This document shows positions 9,285 to 20,579 of a stretch of DNA of 64,000 bases, piece after piece; position 1 is the first letter of the stretch, and every line of letters begins with the position of its first letter. The stretch covers positions 19,747 through 83,746 of the forward strand of contig NZ_JAGFXZ010000012.1 of the NCBI RefSeq assembly GCF_019038395.1. The letters run 5' to 3'. Below the pieces are notes generated by a model. The model did not search any database. It had not been told where the DNA came from and saw nothing but the letters and a program-made list of their open reading frames with translations. Both the position numbers and the translations under genes were made by a program. The stretch comes from Acinetobacter sp. BY419. GTDB taxonomy: Bacteria; Pseudomonadota; Gammaproteobacteria; Pseudomonadales; Moraxellaceae.

Positions 9285-9360
9285 TGGCGTCCCTACGGGG
9301 ATTCGAACCCCGGTTACCGCCGTGAAAGGGCTATGTCCTAGGCCTCTAGACGATAGGGAC
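9285..9360 (-). tRNA. tRNA-Glu (UUC), copy 5 with anticodon-stem mismatch
   Basis: Same 76-nt tRNA-Glu as the other four except for one base: position 9332 is T where the others have G. In the tRNA this changes C28 to A28, opposite G42 in the anticodon stem. A C-G pair becomes an A-G mismatch beside the existing U27-G43 wobble, leaving three Watson-Crick pairs. The gene may still work or may be decaying. It follows rnt in the same direction. Confidence 0.9.
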
Positions 9361-9380
9361 GTTTAGAAGATGGCGGTATC

Positions 9381-10040
9381 TTATTGATCCGCCACCAGAG
9401 TGTCAAGCAGGTAAGGTGCGAGTTTGTTTAAAATATAGCAAAACAGTTCAGCTGTCTTCTGCGTATCATATAATGCAGAGTGGGCTTCTTTGCCATCAAA
9501 CTCAATCCCAGCCTGGATACATGATTTTGCCAGTACTGTTTGACCAAACATCACCGCACTCAAAGTCACTGTATCGAAGACAGAAAAACTATGGAACGGG
9601 TTCTGGTTTTTGGTGCCAGTACGTGCAATCGCTGCCTGTAAAAAACCTAAATCGAAATGTGCATTGTGACCCACTAAAACCGCATGAGTACAGTTTTGCT
9701 GACGACGCACTTCATTGACCGATTTAAAAATACGCTTTAATGCCGTTTTTTCATCTTCAGCCATGGCGATCCGCATTGGATTCGAAGGATCAATTCCAAT
9801 GAATTCCAGTGAGCGGCGATCGAGATTGGCACCTTCAAAAGGATTGATATGTGCATGGTAAGCTTGACCCGGCACAAACTGGCCATCTTCATTGTAAACA
9901 ATCGGAATAGCCGCAATTTCCAGCAATGCATCAGTCTGCGCATTAAAACCTGCAGTCTCGACATCGACAACTACAGGTAAGAATCCACGAAAACGTTGAC
10001 CAATGATTGGGAGCGTTTCATTTGTCACACTTTTCTCCAT
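9381..10040 (-). CDS. rnt: Ribonuclease T
   Basis: A 219-residue DEDDh-family 3'-5' exoribonuclease that trims the 3' ends of tRNA and other stable RNAs. The three Exo motifs are visible: VVDVETAGF (Exo I, Asp and Glu, near 27), [12 protein letters not shown] (Exo II, near 123) and [14 protein letters not shown] (Exo III with the catalytic His, near 187). Length fits the family. It overlaps the end of pyrC by 16 nt, so the two are co-transcribed and probably coupled. A tRNA-Glu gene, a class of substrate for this enzyme, lies 20 nt downstream. Confidence 0.95.
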   Translation of the reverse strand: MEKSVTNETLPIIGQRFRGFLPVVVDVETAGFNAQTDALLEIAAIPIVYNEDGQFVPGQAYHAHINPFEGANLDRRSLEFIGIDPSNPMRIAMAEDEKTALKRIFKSVNEVRRQQNCTHAVLVGHNAHFDLGFLQAAIARTGTKNQNPFHSFSVFDTVTLSAVMFGQTVLAKSCIQAGIEFDGKEAHSALYDTQKTAELFCYILNKLAPYLLDTLVADQ

Positions 10041-11059
10041 TGGATGGTTTTACCCGCATATAGCGGAATAATCTGTTCACCATCCAGATAGTCTAAACTT
10101 TCAGGAATTACTTGATCTTCTTTAACCAGGGTAATGGTACTGGTATTACGTGGCAGGCCATAGAAGTCTGCACCAAAGTGGCTGGCAAAACCTTCCAGGC
10201 GTTCAATTTTACTCACTTGATCAAATGCCTGAGCATACAGCTCAATGGCAGTCGGCGCACTATAACATCCTGCACAGCCACACGCATTTTCTTTTGCATT
10301 TTTTGAATGCGGTGCGCTGTCTGTCCCCAGGAAAAATTTAGGGTTGCCACTGGTCGCCACTTCTAGCAAGGTTTGCTGATGGGTTTGACGTTTTAAAATC
10401 GGCAAGCAGTAGAAATGTGGCTTGATGCCACCCACCAGCATGTCATTGCGGTTGAACAATAAATGTTGCGGAGTAATGGTGGCAGCGACATTACGGTCCT
10501 GCTCAAGCACAAAGTTTGCCGCTTCGCTGGTAGTAATGTGTTCTAGCACCAGCTTCAGCTTTGGAAACTGTCTGAGTAACGGTGCCAGTACTTCATCCAG
10601 AAAGCGCTTTTCACGGTCAAAAATATCGACATGATTATGCGTTACTTCACCATGTAGCAATAAAGGTACCTGATGTTCTTCCAGCTGTTCAATTACGCCA
10701 TAAACTTTGCTCATGTCGCTCACACCACTGTCAGAGTTAGTGGTCGCACCCGCAGGATAGAGCTTGATGGCATTGACATGCGCAGATTCTTTGATTTTTT
10801 TGACTTCACTTGCCGGTGTGTTGTCTGTGAAATACAGTACCATACGCGGGTCGAAATTTATCCCTTCAGGCACATGCGCCATGATGCGTTCACGATAGGC
10901 ATTGGCCTCTTCAACGGTTTTAACGGGTGGCACCAGATTCGGCATGCAAATTGCGCGAGAAAACTGTCTGGCTAAATCAGGAACGGTACGTTGAAGTGCT
11001 AAACCATCACGCAGGTGAACGTGCCAATCATCTGGCTGGAGAATCGTAATCGTATTCAA
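10025..11059 (-). CDS. pyrC: Dihydroorotase, class II
   Basis: A 344-residue zinc amidohydrolase that interconverts carbamoyl aspartate and dihydroorotate in pyrimidine synthesis. The sequence shows the first metal site [10 protein letters not shown] (residues 10-19), the carbamylated lysine in [11 protein letters not shown] near 98, then HGEVTH, LEHITT and GTDSAPH, which supply the remaining His and Asp ligands. Size and order match the E. coli-type PyrC. It forms an operon with rnt. No Cys-rich regulatory subunit is nearby. Confidence 0.96.
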   Translation of the reverse strand: MNTITILQPDDWHVHLRDGLALQRTVPDLARQFSRAICMPNLVPPVKTVEEANAYRERIMAHVPEGINFDPRMVLYFTDNTPASEVKKIKESAHVNAIKLYPAGATTNSDSGVSDMSKVYGVIEQLEEHQVPLLLHGEVTHNHVDIFDREKRFLDEVLAPLLRQFPKLKLVLEHITTSEAANFVLEQDRNVAATITPQHLLFNRNDMLVGGIKPHFYCLPILKRQTHQQTLLEVATSGNPKFFLGTDSAPHSKNAKENACGCAGCYSAPTAIELYAQAFDQVSKIERLEGFASHFGADFYGLPRNTSTITLVKEDQVIPESLDYLDGEQIIPLYAGKTIQWRKV

Positions 11060-11211
11060 GGCAAATTCAGTCGAACAAATAAAACAAATGATAATCCATC
11101 TATGCCAAAAATGGTAACGAGAAAGGGCTACAAAATAAGGGATATCTATAAATTAATTTCAAAAAGTATGTTATTTTAAAATTACTAAAAAAATTACATA
11201 AATACTTGGCA

Positions 11212-12483
11212 ATGGAATACAAGTACAGTCTAGCGAAATTGCAAGATAATAAAGAAGACATAGAAAAACTGATTACACGGCAAAGTCAACGTGTAGGCCC
11301 GGTCTTCCCTCAAAATCTGGAACAAGAATTCTGGACAAAAAATCTGGAACGTGCCCGCAAACATGTTGAAAAATATGTTTGGGGTGGCGTATTAACTTAT
11401 TTCATTTTTTTAGTGGTGATGATTCCTACAGATTACTGGATTATCAGTAAAGAATATTTTGTACACGATTTTGTGCTGTCTATGCTGGGGCTGATTAATG
11501 GCTGCGTGTCATTAACCATCTTTTATATGTTTTCCTGTGTACCCAAAATCAAACGGTTTTTCCCACAGGTATCAACACTGCTGGTTTTTTGGATGCTGGT
11601 TTCGATTTCATGTCTTACCATGTCGATTCAAACTCCAGCTTTACAGCATCAGTCGATGGCGATTGTCACCATTATTTATATTCTGGGTTATATTCTGACC
11701 GGCATCAAGCCTGTACAGATGCTGGTAACTGGAATGGTCGCTGCTGCAACCACCATTATTATATTGTCAATCATGTCGATAGAATTTAGCCCGCTAGTTT
11801 TTGGAAGAATCCTGATCGGGAGTTGCTTACTGGGTTATGTGATTAGTCATATGATTTTCGCGCGTGAACGTGTGATTTTTCTGTACAGCATACGCGCTAG
11901 AATCAGTGAGCAAATCCAGCGTATTCATACCACTGAATTATTACATTTAAGTCAGTATGATGAACTGACCAAGATTTCGAATCGAAGAACCTTTGATGAA
12001 ACGCTGCAAGTCCATTTTGAACGTGCACGTCGTGAGGAAACGGCATTGTCCATTCTGTTTATCGATGTGGATTTCTTTAAAAATTACAATGATTTTTATG
12101 GACATCAGAAAGGTGATGATGTTATTTCAACCATTGCCGAAACCATCAAGAATGCCATCCGTCATATGGACTTTGTTGCGCGCTATGGCGGGGAAGAGTT
12201 TGTGGTGTTGCTGCCTGAAACAGATGCCCATGGTGCTTATGCCGTGGCTTCAAATATCTTTAAGGCGATTGAGCGTCTGGAAATTCCCCATGAAAAATCT
12301 TCAGTTGCGAAACACATCACCATCAGTTTAGGCATTACTGTCTATCGCGGTGAAACAGATATTGATAAGGATGCATTATTGGGAATTGCAGATCAGGCGC
12401 TCTATCGTGCCAAGCAGCTTGGACGCAATCAGATTTATTATCAAGCCCTTCGCTCAGTCAATTCAGATATTACAAATGGTTAA
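11212..12483 (+). CDS. Membrane-bound diguanylate cyclase (GGDEF)
   Basis: A 423-residue protein with a hydrophilic N-terminus, about six membrane helices (residues 60-215), a short linker and a GGDEF domain. The active-site loop is RYGGEEF near 323, competent for making c-di-GMP from two GTP. RHMD five residues upstream is an inhibitory I-site, so product feedback is likely. The sensed signal is unknown. The ATG at 11212 is used; an in-frame TTG at 11206 gives two more residues, and neither has a strong ribosome site. A bidirectional terminator follows. Confidence 0.9.
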   Translation: MEYKYSLAKLQDNKEDIEKLITRQSQRVGPVFPQNLEQEFWTKNLERARKHVEKYVWGGVLTYFIFLVVMIPTDYWIISKEYFVHDFVLSMLGLINGCVSLTIFYMFSCVPKIKRFFPQVSTLLVFWMLVSISCLTMSIQTPALQHQSMAIVTIIYILGYILTGIKPVQMLVTGMVAAATTIIILSIMSIEFSPLVFGRILIGSCLLGYVISHMIFARERVIFLYSIRARISEQIQRIHTTELLHLSQYDELTKISNRRTFDETLQVHFERARREETALSILFIDVDFFKNYNDFYGHQKGDDVISTIAETIKNAIRHMDFVARYGGEEFVVLLPETDAHGAYAVASNIFKAIERLEIPHEKSSVAKHITISLGITVYRGETDIDKDALLGIADQALYRAKQLGRNQIYYQALRSVNSDITNG

Positions 12484-12514
12484 ATGCCCCAAGCATCAAT
12501 AAGAACTAAAAAAA

Positions 12515-12538
12515 ACCGCTCATCAAGAGCGGTTTTTT
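12515..12538. terminator. Bidirectional intrinsic terminator
   Basis: ACCGCTC-ATCAA-GAGCGGT with an A-run on the left and a T-run on the right, between convergent genes (diguanylate cyclase and argG). Confidence 0.85.
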
Positions 12539-12553
12539 GACTTAAAACAAAAC

Positions 12554-13897
<1,344 letters not shown>

Positions 13898-14142
13898 TCA
13901 TCCTAATGATATGAAATAGGCACGCCAGAATTGGTGGCCTGAAAAAATACATATTGTATCAATTGTATCATTAATTTATTTAGGTTTGCTTTAGAAAAGA
14001 AAAACTCGTTTTAAAATCTGTATTCAATAGGCTTAAATAATCATAAATCGCACGATTTTGATCAGAATTCTGCTAAAAAAGTAAAAATTCTCTATATTCA
14101 GCCGAATAAAGTTAAAAAATCAGATAAAACAGGAATAAACCT

Positions 14143-14496
14143 ATGGAAACGCATATCCCACCAATACCTAATTTAAATCCTAAAACCAAGAATGAAACGC
14201 TGGCACTGTTGCATGGGATTTATGCCGGCCTGATTGGTTTTAGTACAGTACTATTTTTATATCTTGAATATCAGCAATCCAGTGTTTCTATGCTGAGTTT
14301 AGGTGGGGTACTGCTGCTTTTAGGCCTACTGATGTTTTTTAATATACAGGCCAGTATCAAGGTCAAGCAGGGTAATGGTTCAGGAAGGACTTTATCCAGA
14401 ATTATGGCAATCCTGATGCTACTGAGTTTTCCAATTGGTACAGTATTGGGCATGATTGCATTATGGAAATCCAGTGCCCGGCAATGGCAGAACTAA
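14143..14496 (+). CDS. Small membrane protein of unknown function
   Basis: A 117-residue protein with a Pro-rich hydrophilic N-terminus and three predicted membrane helices (about 24-45, 52-72 and 88-108), ending in a short charged tail. No catalytic motif is visible. It stands alone between argG and fadH. It is probably an inner-membrane protein; no function is assigned. Confidence 0.65.
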   Translation: METHIPPIPNLNPKTKNETLALLHGIYAGLIGFSTVLFLYLEYQQSSVSMLSLGGVLLLLGLLMFFNIQASIKVKQGNGSGRTLSRIMAILMLLSFPIGTVLGMIALWKSSARQWQN

Positions 14497-14636
14497 TCCG
14501 TCACACATAAAGCGAACCGATTTTGAAGATTGATGTTTGTGCCTGAAAATGCTGAACTCCGGGTCATAAAAAGCCTCTGAAAATCAGTTAAAGTAAGGGA
14601 ATGACTTGTTCAGCCAAATATAATCAGGGATTCGTT

Positions 14637-16673
14637 ATGACTACGACGCGCTATGCCAACATTTTAAAGCCACTGCATTTGGGGTTTACCACCATTAAAA
14701 ACCGGGTGGTGATGGGGTCGATGCATACTGGCCTGGAAGACCGGTTCTATAATTATCCCAAACTGGCTGCGTATTTTGGTGAACGTGCAAAGGGTGGTGT
14801 AGGTCTGCTGATTACCGGTGGAATATCGCCAAACCGTCAAGGCTGGTTGTTACCGGCGGGCGGTACCATGAATACATTGGGGGACATTGCGCCGCATCGA
14901 TTAGTTACCCATGCAGTTCATAAACATGGTGCTAAAATTCTTTTACAAATTCTGCATGCCGGACGTTATGGCTATCAGCCTTTTGTAGTCTCGGCCAGTC
15001 CGATCAAATCGCCGATTTCTCCTTTTAAACCCCGTGAAATGTCAGATAAGCAGATTCTGAATACGATTCAGGATTATGTGAAAACTGCCAGCATTGCTAA
15101 AAAGGCCGGCTATGATGGCGTAGAAATCATGGGTTCTGAAGGCTATTTGCTAAATCAGTTTTTAAGCCGTCATGTCAATCAGCGTACCGACCGTTGGGGT
15201 GGCCCAATCGAAAACCGGATGCGTTTTGCCGTAGAAATTGTCAAAGCCATTCGCGAAGAAATTGGCGAAAAATTTATCATCTGTTTCCGTTTGTCGCTTC
15301 TCGATTTGGTACATGATGGTAATACCATGCAGGAAGTGATTACCGTGGCTAAAGCTTTGGAAAAGGCCGGGATCACTTTACTTAATACCGGTATTGGCTG
15401 GCATGAAGCGCGTATTCCTACCATTGTGACTTCTGTACCGCGTGCAGCTTTTGTCGATTATACCGCTGAAGTCAAAAAACATGTTTCGGTGCCGGTGATT
15501 GCGTCCAACCGGATCAATATGCCAGACACCGCTGAAGAAATTCTGGCTTCCGGTCAGGCAGATATGGTGCAAATGGCACGTCCATTCTTGGCAGATGCTT
15601 TCTGGGTCAATAAAACTGCGACCAATCGTGTGGATGAAATCAATACCTGTATCGCCTGTAATCAGGCTTGCCTGGATCATACCTTTAAAAACCAGCGGGC
15701 AACTTGTCTGGTCAATCCGCGTGCCGGTTATGAAACCGAACTGGTCTATGTCAAAACCAAAAAACCAAAAAGTATTGCAGTAGTCGGTGGTGGCGTTGCA
15801 GGTCTGTCTGCTGCCACAGTCGCAGCCAGTCGCGGGCACGATGTAACGCTATTTGAGGCCAGTCATGAAGTGGGTGGACAGTTCAATCTGGCTAGGGTCA
15901 TTCCAGGGAAAGAGGAATTTCACGAAACTATTCGTTATTTTAAGGTTCAGCTGGAAAAAACCGGAGTTGATCTGCGTCTAAATACCCGAGTCAATCATGA
16001 GCAGTTGGAGCGTGAAGGTTTTGATGAGGTGATTGTGGCCACAGGGGTTGTGCCACGTGCCCTGAATATCGAGGGCAGTCAGGCACCACAAGTCTTGTCT
16101 TATGCTGAAGTACTACGCGGTGCGCCAGTAGGTAATCGTGTTGCGGTCATTGGCGCAGGTGGTATTGGTTTCGATGTGTCCGAGTTTTTGTTAAAGCCGC
16201 CACATCAGGTACAGCCGCTACCTGTGGATGAGTGGAAGCGTGAATGGGGTGTGGATTCTCAACCGGATTATGTGACTGAAGGTGGGCTACAAGTCGCACA
16301 AATCGATCCGCCTGTACGTGAAATTTATTTATTACAACGTAAAACGACAGCAGTGGGGGCAGGCTTAGGCAAGACTTCAGGCTGGGTACATCGCGCGCAG
16401 TTGAAAAAACATGCAGTGCGTATGTTGCGCGGTGTGCAATATAAGTCTGTCACGGATGAAGGCTTATGGATTGAAGTAGATGGTCATGCTCAATTATTGC
16501 GTGTGGATACCATTGTGGTGTGCGCAGGCCAGGAGTCGGTAAAAGATTTGATGCCACTTGCCGGGGAAAATACCTTGGCGCAATATCATATTATTGGCGG
16601 TGCAAAACTGGCTGCTGAACTGGATGCCAAACGCGCTATTCGTGAAGGAGCTGAATTGGCAGCCAGATTGTAG
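14637..16673 (+). CDS. fadH: 2,4-dienoyl-CoA reductase (NADPH)
   Basis: A 678-residue iron-sulfur flavoenzyme that reduces 2,4-dienoyl-CoA intermediates during beta-oxidation of polyunsaturated fatty acids. The N-terminal half is an OYE-type FMN barrel (HAGRYGYQP, then GSEGYLLNQFLS and RWGGPIENR). A Cys cluster CIACNQAC plus a later Cys (about 337-356) binds the 4Fe-4S centre. The C-terminal half has a dinucleotide-binding start AVVGGGVAGLSAA near 382 and a second AVIGAGGIGFD near 503. The ATG at 14637 follows CAGGGA at good spacing. The upstream ATG of the open frame (14601) touches its own purine tract, so it is less likely. Confidence 0.95.
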   Translation: MTTTRYANILKPLHLGFTTIKNRVVMGSMHTGLEDRFYNYPKLAAYFGERAKGGVGLLITGGISPNRQGWLLPAGGTMNTLGDIAPHRLVTHAVHKHGAKILLQILHAGRYGYQPFVVSASPIKSPISPFKPREMSDKQILNTIQDYVKTASIAKKAGYDGVEIMGSEGYLLNQFLSRHVNQRTDRWGGPIENRMRFAVEIVKAIREEIGEKFIICFRLSLLDLVHDGNTMQEVITVAKALEKAGITLLNTGIGWHEARIPTIVTSVPRAAFVDYTAEVKKHVSVPVIASNRINMPDTAEEILASGQADMVQMARPFLADAFWVNKTATNRVDEINTCIACNQACLDHTFKNQRATCLVNPRAGYETELVYVKTKKPKSIAVVGGGVAGLSAATVAASRGHDVTLFEASHEVGGQFNLARVIPGKEEFHETIRYFKVQLEKTGVDLRLNTRVNHEQLEREGFDEVIVATGVVPRALNIEGSQAPQVLSYAEVLRGAPVGNRVAVIGAGGIGFDVSEFLLKPPHQVQPLPVDEWKREWGVDSQPDYVTEGGLQVAQIDPPVREIYLLQRKTTAVGAGLGKTSGWVHRAQLKKHAVRMLRGVQYKSVTDEGLWIEVDGHAQLLRVDTIVVCAGQESVKDLMPLAGENTLAQYHIIGGAKLAAELDAKRAIREGAELAARL

Positions 16674-16760
16674 AGATTTGATGAAACTATATGCAGTTGG
16701 TTGCATTCACTGTAATTTTCACTTGTCAGTTGGATAAAAGCTCCGTATTATTGCGCACAT

Positions 16761-16851
16761 GGAAGCGTGGCAGAGCGGTTTAATGCACCGGTCTTGAAAA
16801 CCGACGAGGGCTTATACCCCTCCGTGAGTTCGAATCTCACCGCTTCCGCCA
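16761..16851 (+). tRNA. tRNA-Ser (anticodon UGA)
   Basis: A 91-nt class II tRNA with acceptor GGAAGCG/CGCTTCC, anticodon loop CTTGAAA (UGA), a long variable arm and encoded GCCA end. It follows fadH and has its own terminator. Confidence 0.97.
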
Positions 16852-16860
16852 AATTTTAAA

Positions 16861-16889
16861 AACCCCAGTTGAAAGATTGGGGTTTTTTA
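16861..16889 (+). terminator. Intrinsic terminator of tRNA-Ser
   Basis: AACCCCA and TGGGGTT arms followed by a T-run, 10 nt past the tRNA-Ser end. Confidence 0.85.
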
Positions 16890-16979
16890 TTGCTTATGAT
16901 TTTAATAGAACAATTTAAAATAACGGGTGACGAAGAATGTCGACATTCAAAAAGTCGATAATTTATAGATAGATATTCT

Positions 16980-17951
16980 TCAATCGCATACTTCAATCTT
17001 GATCAGAGCCAAAGCAATTCTTTCCACGTGTTGGTAAGCAGGCTGTTCCAGTTCTTCACCAAAAATATCCGGGTCAATTTCCTCATAGGACCAGATTAGA
17101 TTTGGATGCTGTTTCATCAAATTTCTAAGCTGCTGTAAAAACAGATTGCCATGCTCAGTCACGGTCACACCTGTATACAGAAATAAACGTCCACCAGAAT
17201 TTAGCCGCTGTACACCTTCTTTGATAATCCTGAATGATAATTCACTACCATCCAGTTCATTGCCGCCATGCCGGTATTGACGTTGTTCGGGATCAATCAA
17301 ATACGGCGGATTGGCAAAAATGAGGTCAAATTGGCCTTCAAGACTGGAAAATAAATTACTCTGAATTGGATGAAGATGGTTTAAGCCGGCAAAACTGATA
17401 TTGATCTGGCTATAGAGCAAAGCTTTAGGATTCAGATCAGCAACCATGATTTCATTATTATCTGGAAACTGTCTGGCAATGCTGATGGCTGCTGCTGAAG
17501 TACCACAGCATATTTCCACCGCCCGTTTGAAAGGGCGAGGCTGAGCGGCTAGATATTGCTTGAGATGATAGACAAAACGATAAGTATCGGGGCCAAAAAA
17601 TACTGCATCCTGCTGGGTGGTCGGAAAAGCAGAATGAATAAAGAGTTCACCATCGAGTGAAGAAACCCGGACTTGACTCCAGTATTGATCTTTCTGAATT
17701 CTTAGAAGTTGATGTTCTTGCAACAATGCAAAAAGAACAGGGTCAAGATCAGTTTTTTTGAAGCTTAAATTCCACCCAAATATATCCTGAAGAGTTTTTT
17801 CTTTATGAGCTTCGTTACTTTTTCGATCCAGAATTCGCTGGTGAGAAAGAGGGGTAATCGTTGTAAATTGATAATCTTGTCGTTTTAAAAAGGCTAATAA
17901 ATAAAGCAAAGCTTGCTGCTGACTGCTTTGAATCTCTAAAATTTGGTTCAT
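16980..17951 (-). CDS. Class I SAM-dependent methyltransferase (NPPY motif)
   Basis: A 323-residue protein. The C-terminal 190 residues form a Rossmann methyltransferase: motif I AVEICCGTSAAAISIA near 143-158, an acidic VADLNPKAL near 170, and motif IV FANPPYL near 214. NPPY is typical of enzymes methylating amide or exocyclic amino nitrogens (HemK/PrmC-like glutamine or adenine methylases). The N-terminal 130 residues are a separate, less conserved domain that may bind the substrate. Whether the target is protein, rRNA or DNA cannot be decided here. It is monocistronic and leftward. Confidence 0.75.
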   Translation of the reverse strand: MNQILEIQSSQQQALLYLLAFLKRQDYQFTTITPLSHQRILDRKSNEAHKEKTLQDIFGWNLSFKKTDLDPVLFALLQEHQLLRIQKDQYWSQVRVSSLDGELFIHSAFPTTQQDAVFFGPDTYRFVYHLKQYLAAQPRPFKRAVEICCGTSAAAISIARQFPDNNEIMVADLNPKALLYSQINISFAGLNHLHPIQSNLFSSLEGQFDLIFANPPYLIDPEQRQYRHGGNELDGSELSFRIIKEGVQRLNSGGRLFLYTGVTVTEHGNLFLQQLRNLMKQHPNLIWSYEEIDPDIFGEELEQPAYQHVERIALALIKIEVCD

Positions 17952-18230
17952 ACAGATATACTCTTCTATTTATTTAACCGACATGACAAGGTCAATTCAT
18001 CCTTGTATTTGCAAAAGATAACTCTCAGATAAGCCATGATTGATAAAAGTCTTACGGCGCTTGATTCTGTGGAAACATATCAACTTATATTCACCTAAAA
18101 AATGATGCAATTAAGTAAATATATGATGAGAATTGGTTAGATTTATATAGATGAAATGCATCATTTGATAATAATTAAAGTCTTATTTTTATTTAAAAAA
18201 TATTTATTTCTATTAATTATATATAAAAAT
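17952..18230. other. AT-rich intergenic region, no gene seen
   Basis: About 280 bp between the methyltransferase start and the pirin terminator. Both strands lack an open frame with a ribosome site, and I see no repeat or structured RNA. It must hold the methyltransferase promoter. Confidence 0.5.
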
Positions 18231-18257
18231 GGCTATTGGTCGAAGTGATCAATAGCC
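18231..18257 (-). terminator. Intrinsic terminator of the pirin gene
   Basis: GGCTATTG and CAATAGCC arms with an 11-nt loop, followed on the minus strand by ATTTTTAT, just past the pirin stop. Confidence 0.75.
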
Positions 18258-18281
18258 ATCAGAGCTGAGAACTTTAAAAGC

Positions 18282-18980
18282 TTAGCTTGGTACTTCAGGT
18301 AAATCAAACCAGATTACTTGCGCATCTTCGCTTGCTTTAATTTCGGAATCATCCAGAAAAGCAATTGCACCACCCGCCTCAACTCTATGCTCTGCGATCT
18401 GGACAGTGCCAGAAACAACATGTACATAATTAATATGCTGGGTTGCTTTCACTTCCAGACTTTGACCTTGCTGAATCACCGCCGTTTTGACTTCGGCATT
18501 CTGACGAATATGCATCGGAGCATTATCATTCGGACCACAAATCAAATGCCACTGATTCGGCTGCTCATGGGGATCAAGATGAATTTGCTGATAGTTCGGC
18601 TTGGCATCGTGTTCATTAGGAATAATCCAGATTTGCAGTAAGTGAACCTGTTCATTGCTCTGGTTCATTTCACTGTGGCGAACCCCTGTTCCGGCGCTCA
18701 TCAGCTGCCATTCACCCGCAGAGATTCCGCCATGATTGCCCATGCTGTCCTGATGGGTAATGGTTCCTTTCAGCACACAGGTCAGAATTTCCATATTGTC
18801 ATGTGGGTGTGCTCCAAAACCCTGATGTCCATCGATTAAATCATCATTAATCACGCGTAAGGCACTGACACCCATGTACTTCGGGTTATACCAGTTACCA
18901 AATGAGAAGCTGTGTTTAGAGTCCAGCCAGCCCATTTTTACATGACCACGATTTTCGCTCGGATGTAGAAAAGCTTTCAT
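18282..18980 (-). CDS. Pirin family protein (YhhW-like bicupin)
   Basis: A 232-residue two-cupin protein. The N-terminal cupin carries the metal ligands of quercetinase-type pirins: GAHPHDNMEILT near 56-67 (two His), a later HSEMNQS near 102-108, and the pirin start HPSENRGHVKMGWLDSKHSFSFG. The C-terminal cupin is degenerate. Characterised relatives oxidise flavonols or act as redox-sensitive cofactors; the physiological role here is unknown. A cytoplasmic location is likely because no signal peptide is present. Confidence 0.88.
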   Translation of the reverse strand: MKAFLHPSENRGHVKMGWLDSKHSFSFGNWYNPKYMGVSALRVINDDLIDGHQGFGAHPHDNMEILTCVLKGTITHQDSMGNHGGISAGEWQLMSAGTGVRHSEMNQSNEQVHLLQIWIIPNEHDAKPNYQQIHLDPHEQPNQWHLICGPNDNAPMHIRQNAEVKTAVIQQGQSLEVKATQHINYVHVVSGTVQIAEHRVEAGGAIAFLDDSEIKASEDAQVIWFDLPEVPS

Positions 18981-19113
18981 GATTTAATCTCGATATTATT
19001 TTGAACTTGAGATCATCATACTGTCGTTTTAAAACTGAAAAAATCTCAAATAGGCGACAGATCATTGCATTTTTGCAACGACACAGCTTAAAGCAAAAAG
19101 TCAGGAATAAAAA

Positions 19114-19132
19114 AGCCCGCTCAAAAGCAGGC
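19114..19132 (-). terminator. Intrinsic terminator of the L,D-transpeptidase gene
   Basis: GCCTGCT/AGCGGGC-type hairpin with one internal mismatch, followed on the minus strand by a six-T run. Confidence 0.7.
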
Positions 19133-19160
19133 TATTTTATTTAAATCGGTAGACCGGTCA

Positions 19161-20384
19161 TCATTCCAGGAAACGGACAGTTACACCAGATTTCACTTTA
19201 CGGCCTAAATCATTGGCATCCCAGTTGGTTAGACGGATACAGCCATGCGATGCAGTTTTAGAAATTGCAGACGGGTTTGGCGTACCGTGAATACCAAAGG
19301 ATTTTTTACTTAAACCAATCCAGATATTACCGACCGGACCATTTGGACCGGGTGGTAAAGATAACGGTTTCTTGTTATTGCCCTGAACAAAGTTGCTTGG
19401 GGAGTAGCTATACCATGGGTTTGGGGCTACTCCAGTCACTTTATAAGTACCAGTAGGAGATGGAGTATCCGAACTACCAATAGTGGCAGGGAAAGAGCCG
19501 ATCATCTGGTTACGGTTATTAAATAAATACAACTGCTTGGCACCTTTATGCGCCACAATTAAATGGATGTCTTCAGGAACTTCGTTGCGGATATTGGCAA
19601 CAATCAGTTTTTCCCCGACTTTTTTAAAAGTCGCTTTCGGATTTAACTTTTTCAAAAAGTCTTCATCCATATGGAACTTTTCGCCCAACATTTCAGATAC
19701 ACGGGTGTAATACAGGCCTTTCATCTTAGCCTGTAAGGCGTAATCACGCGGAATAGACTGGGCATACGGACCTTTAAGGTCATCCTCAGTAATGGTGTAC
19801 TCAATAAAGGCAGGCTTGGAACCTTGTTTTGCTACTAAGGCATCCCAAGTTTCTTTAGTCAGTGTTCCAGTAGGCTTGATGCCATTCATTTGCTGGAAAG
19901 ACGCAATCGCTTTAAGGGTATTTTTACCGCTCGTACCATCAATTGCACCTGGAGAAGCATGGGCATTATTCAGCATGACATGCGCACGTGCATATACAGG
20001 AAATTGACCTTTACCGATATTTTCATACCAGTCCGCATTATTGAGACCCTCTAAGGTCCAGGAAGCTTTGGCTGCAGCAGAGCTGGTTGGAGTCTTGCTC
20101 GTTGGAGCCGCGCCAATATCAGCTGTCTGGTCTTCAGTATTTTGTAGTACATTCAGAGCATCAGAAGCTTTATTCAGGTCTTGTTGTTCTTGGGCAGTAA
20201 TTCTGGTTTCAGCCTGAGCTGCCGAAGCTTCAGTCGCTAAAGGATCAATCGGATCCTGTACTGAAACATCAGTCGCTACTTGGGGGTTTAATGGTTGTTC
20301 AGCAGTAGACGCAGCGAAAACAGTACCTGCGAAAATGCAACCTAGACTCACAGCGAGCATTGTGCGAACGAACATGTAACTCAA
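19161..20384 (-). CDS. Secreted L,D-transpeptidase (YkuD domain)
   Basis: A 407-residue envelope enzyme expected to form 3-3 peptidoglycan cross-links or exchange D-amino acids. It has a signal peptide ending in TVFA near residue 24, an Ala/Gln/Thr-rich linker (25-110), a peptidoglycan-binding domain (about 110-195, with GAIDGTSGKNTLKAIASFQ), and a C-terminal YkuD catalytic domain. Its active site is HGTPNP followed by SHGCIRL with the catalytic Cys near 382. This architecture matches the Acinetobacter enzyme called LdtJ; that name is a recollection and is not verified here. Met4 is an alternative start. Confidence 0.9.
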   Translation of the reverse strand: MSYMFVRTMLAVSLGCIFAGTVFAASTAEQPLNPQVATDVSVQDPIDPLATEASAAQAETRITAQEQQDLNKASDALNVLQNTEDQTADIGAAPTSKTPTSSAAAKASWTLEGLNNADWYENIGKGQFPVYARAHVMLNNAHASPGAIDGTSGKNTLKAIASFQQMNGIKPTGTLTKETWDALVAKQGSKPAFIEYTITEDDLKGPYAQSIPRDYALQAKMKGLYYTRVSEMLGEKFHMDEDFLKKLNPKATFKKVGEKLIVANIRNEVPEDIHLIVAHKGAKQLYLFNNRNQMIGSFPATIGSSDTPSPTGTYKVTGVAPNPWYSYSPSNFVQGNNKKPLSLPPGPNGPVGNIWIGLSKKSFGIHGTPNPSAISKTASHGCIRLTNWDANDLGRKVKSGVTVRFLE

Positions 20385-20579
20385 CCTTAAAATATTTCTT
20401 AACTATGTGAAAAAACACTATAAGTATTACAGAAAAAATGTGGAGATGCAGTAGTTGTTTTGTGTAATTGATCACATTCGACCACTTCACATAATCGATT
20501 TTTAAAGTCGCCAGAAGTTATTAAAACTGTAGCCTTTTTGCTATGATGTCGACAATGTCAAAGAAAGATGGGAATGTGA

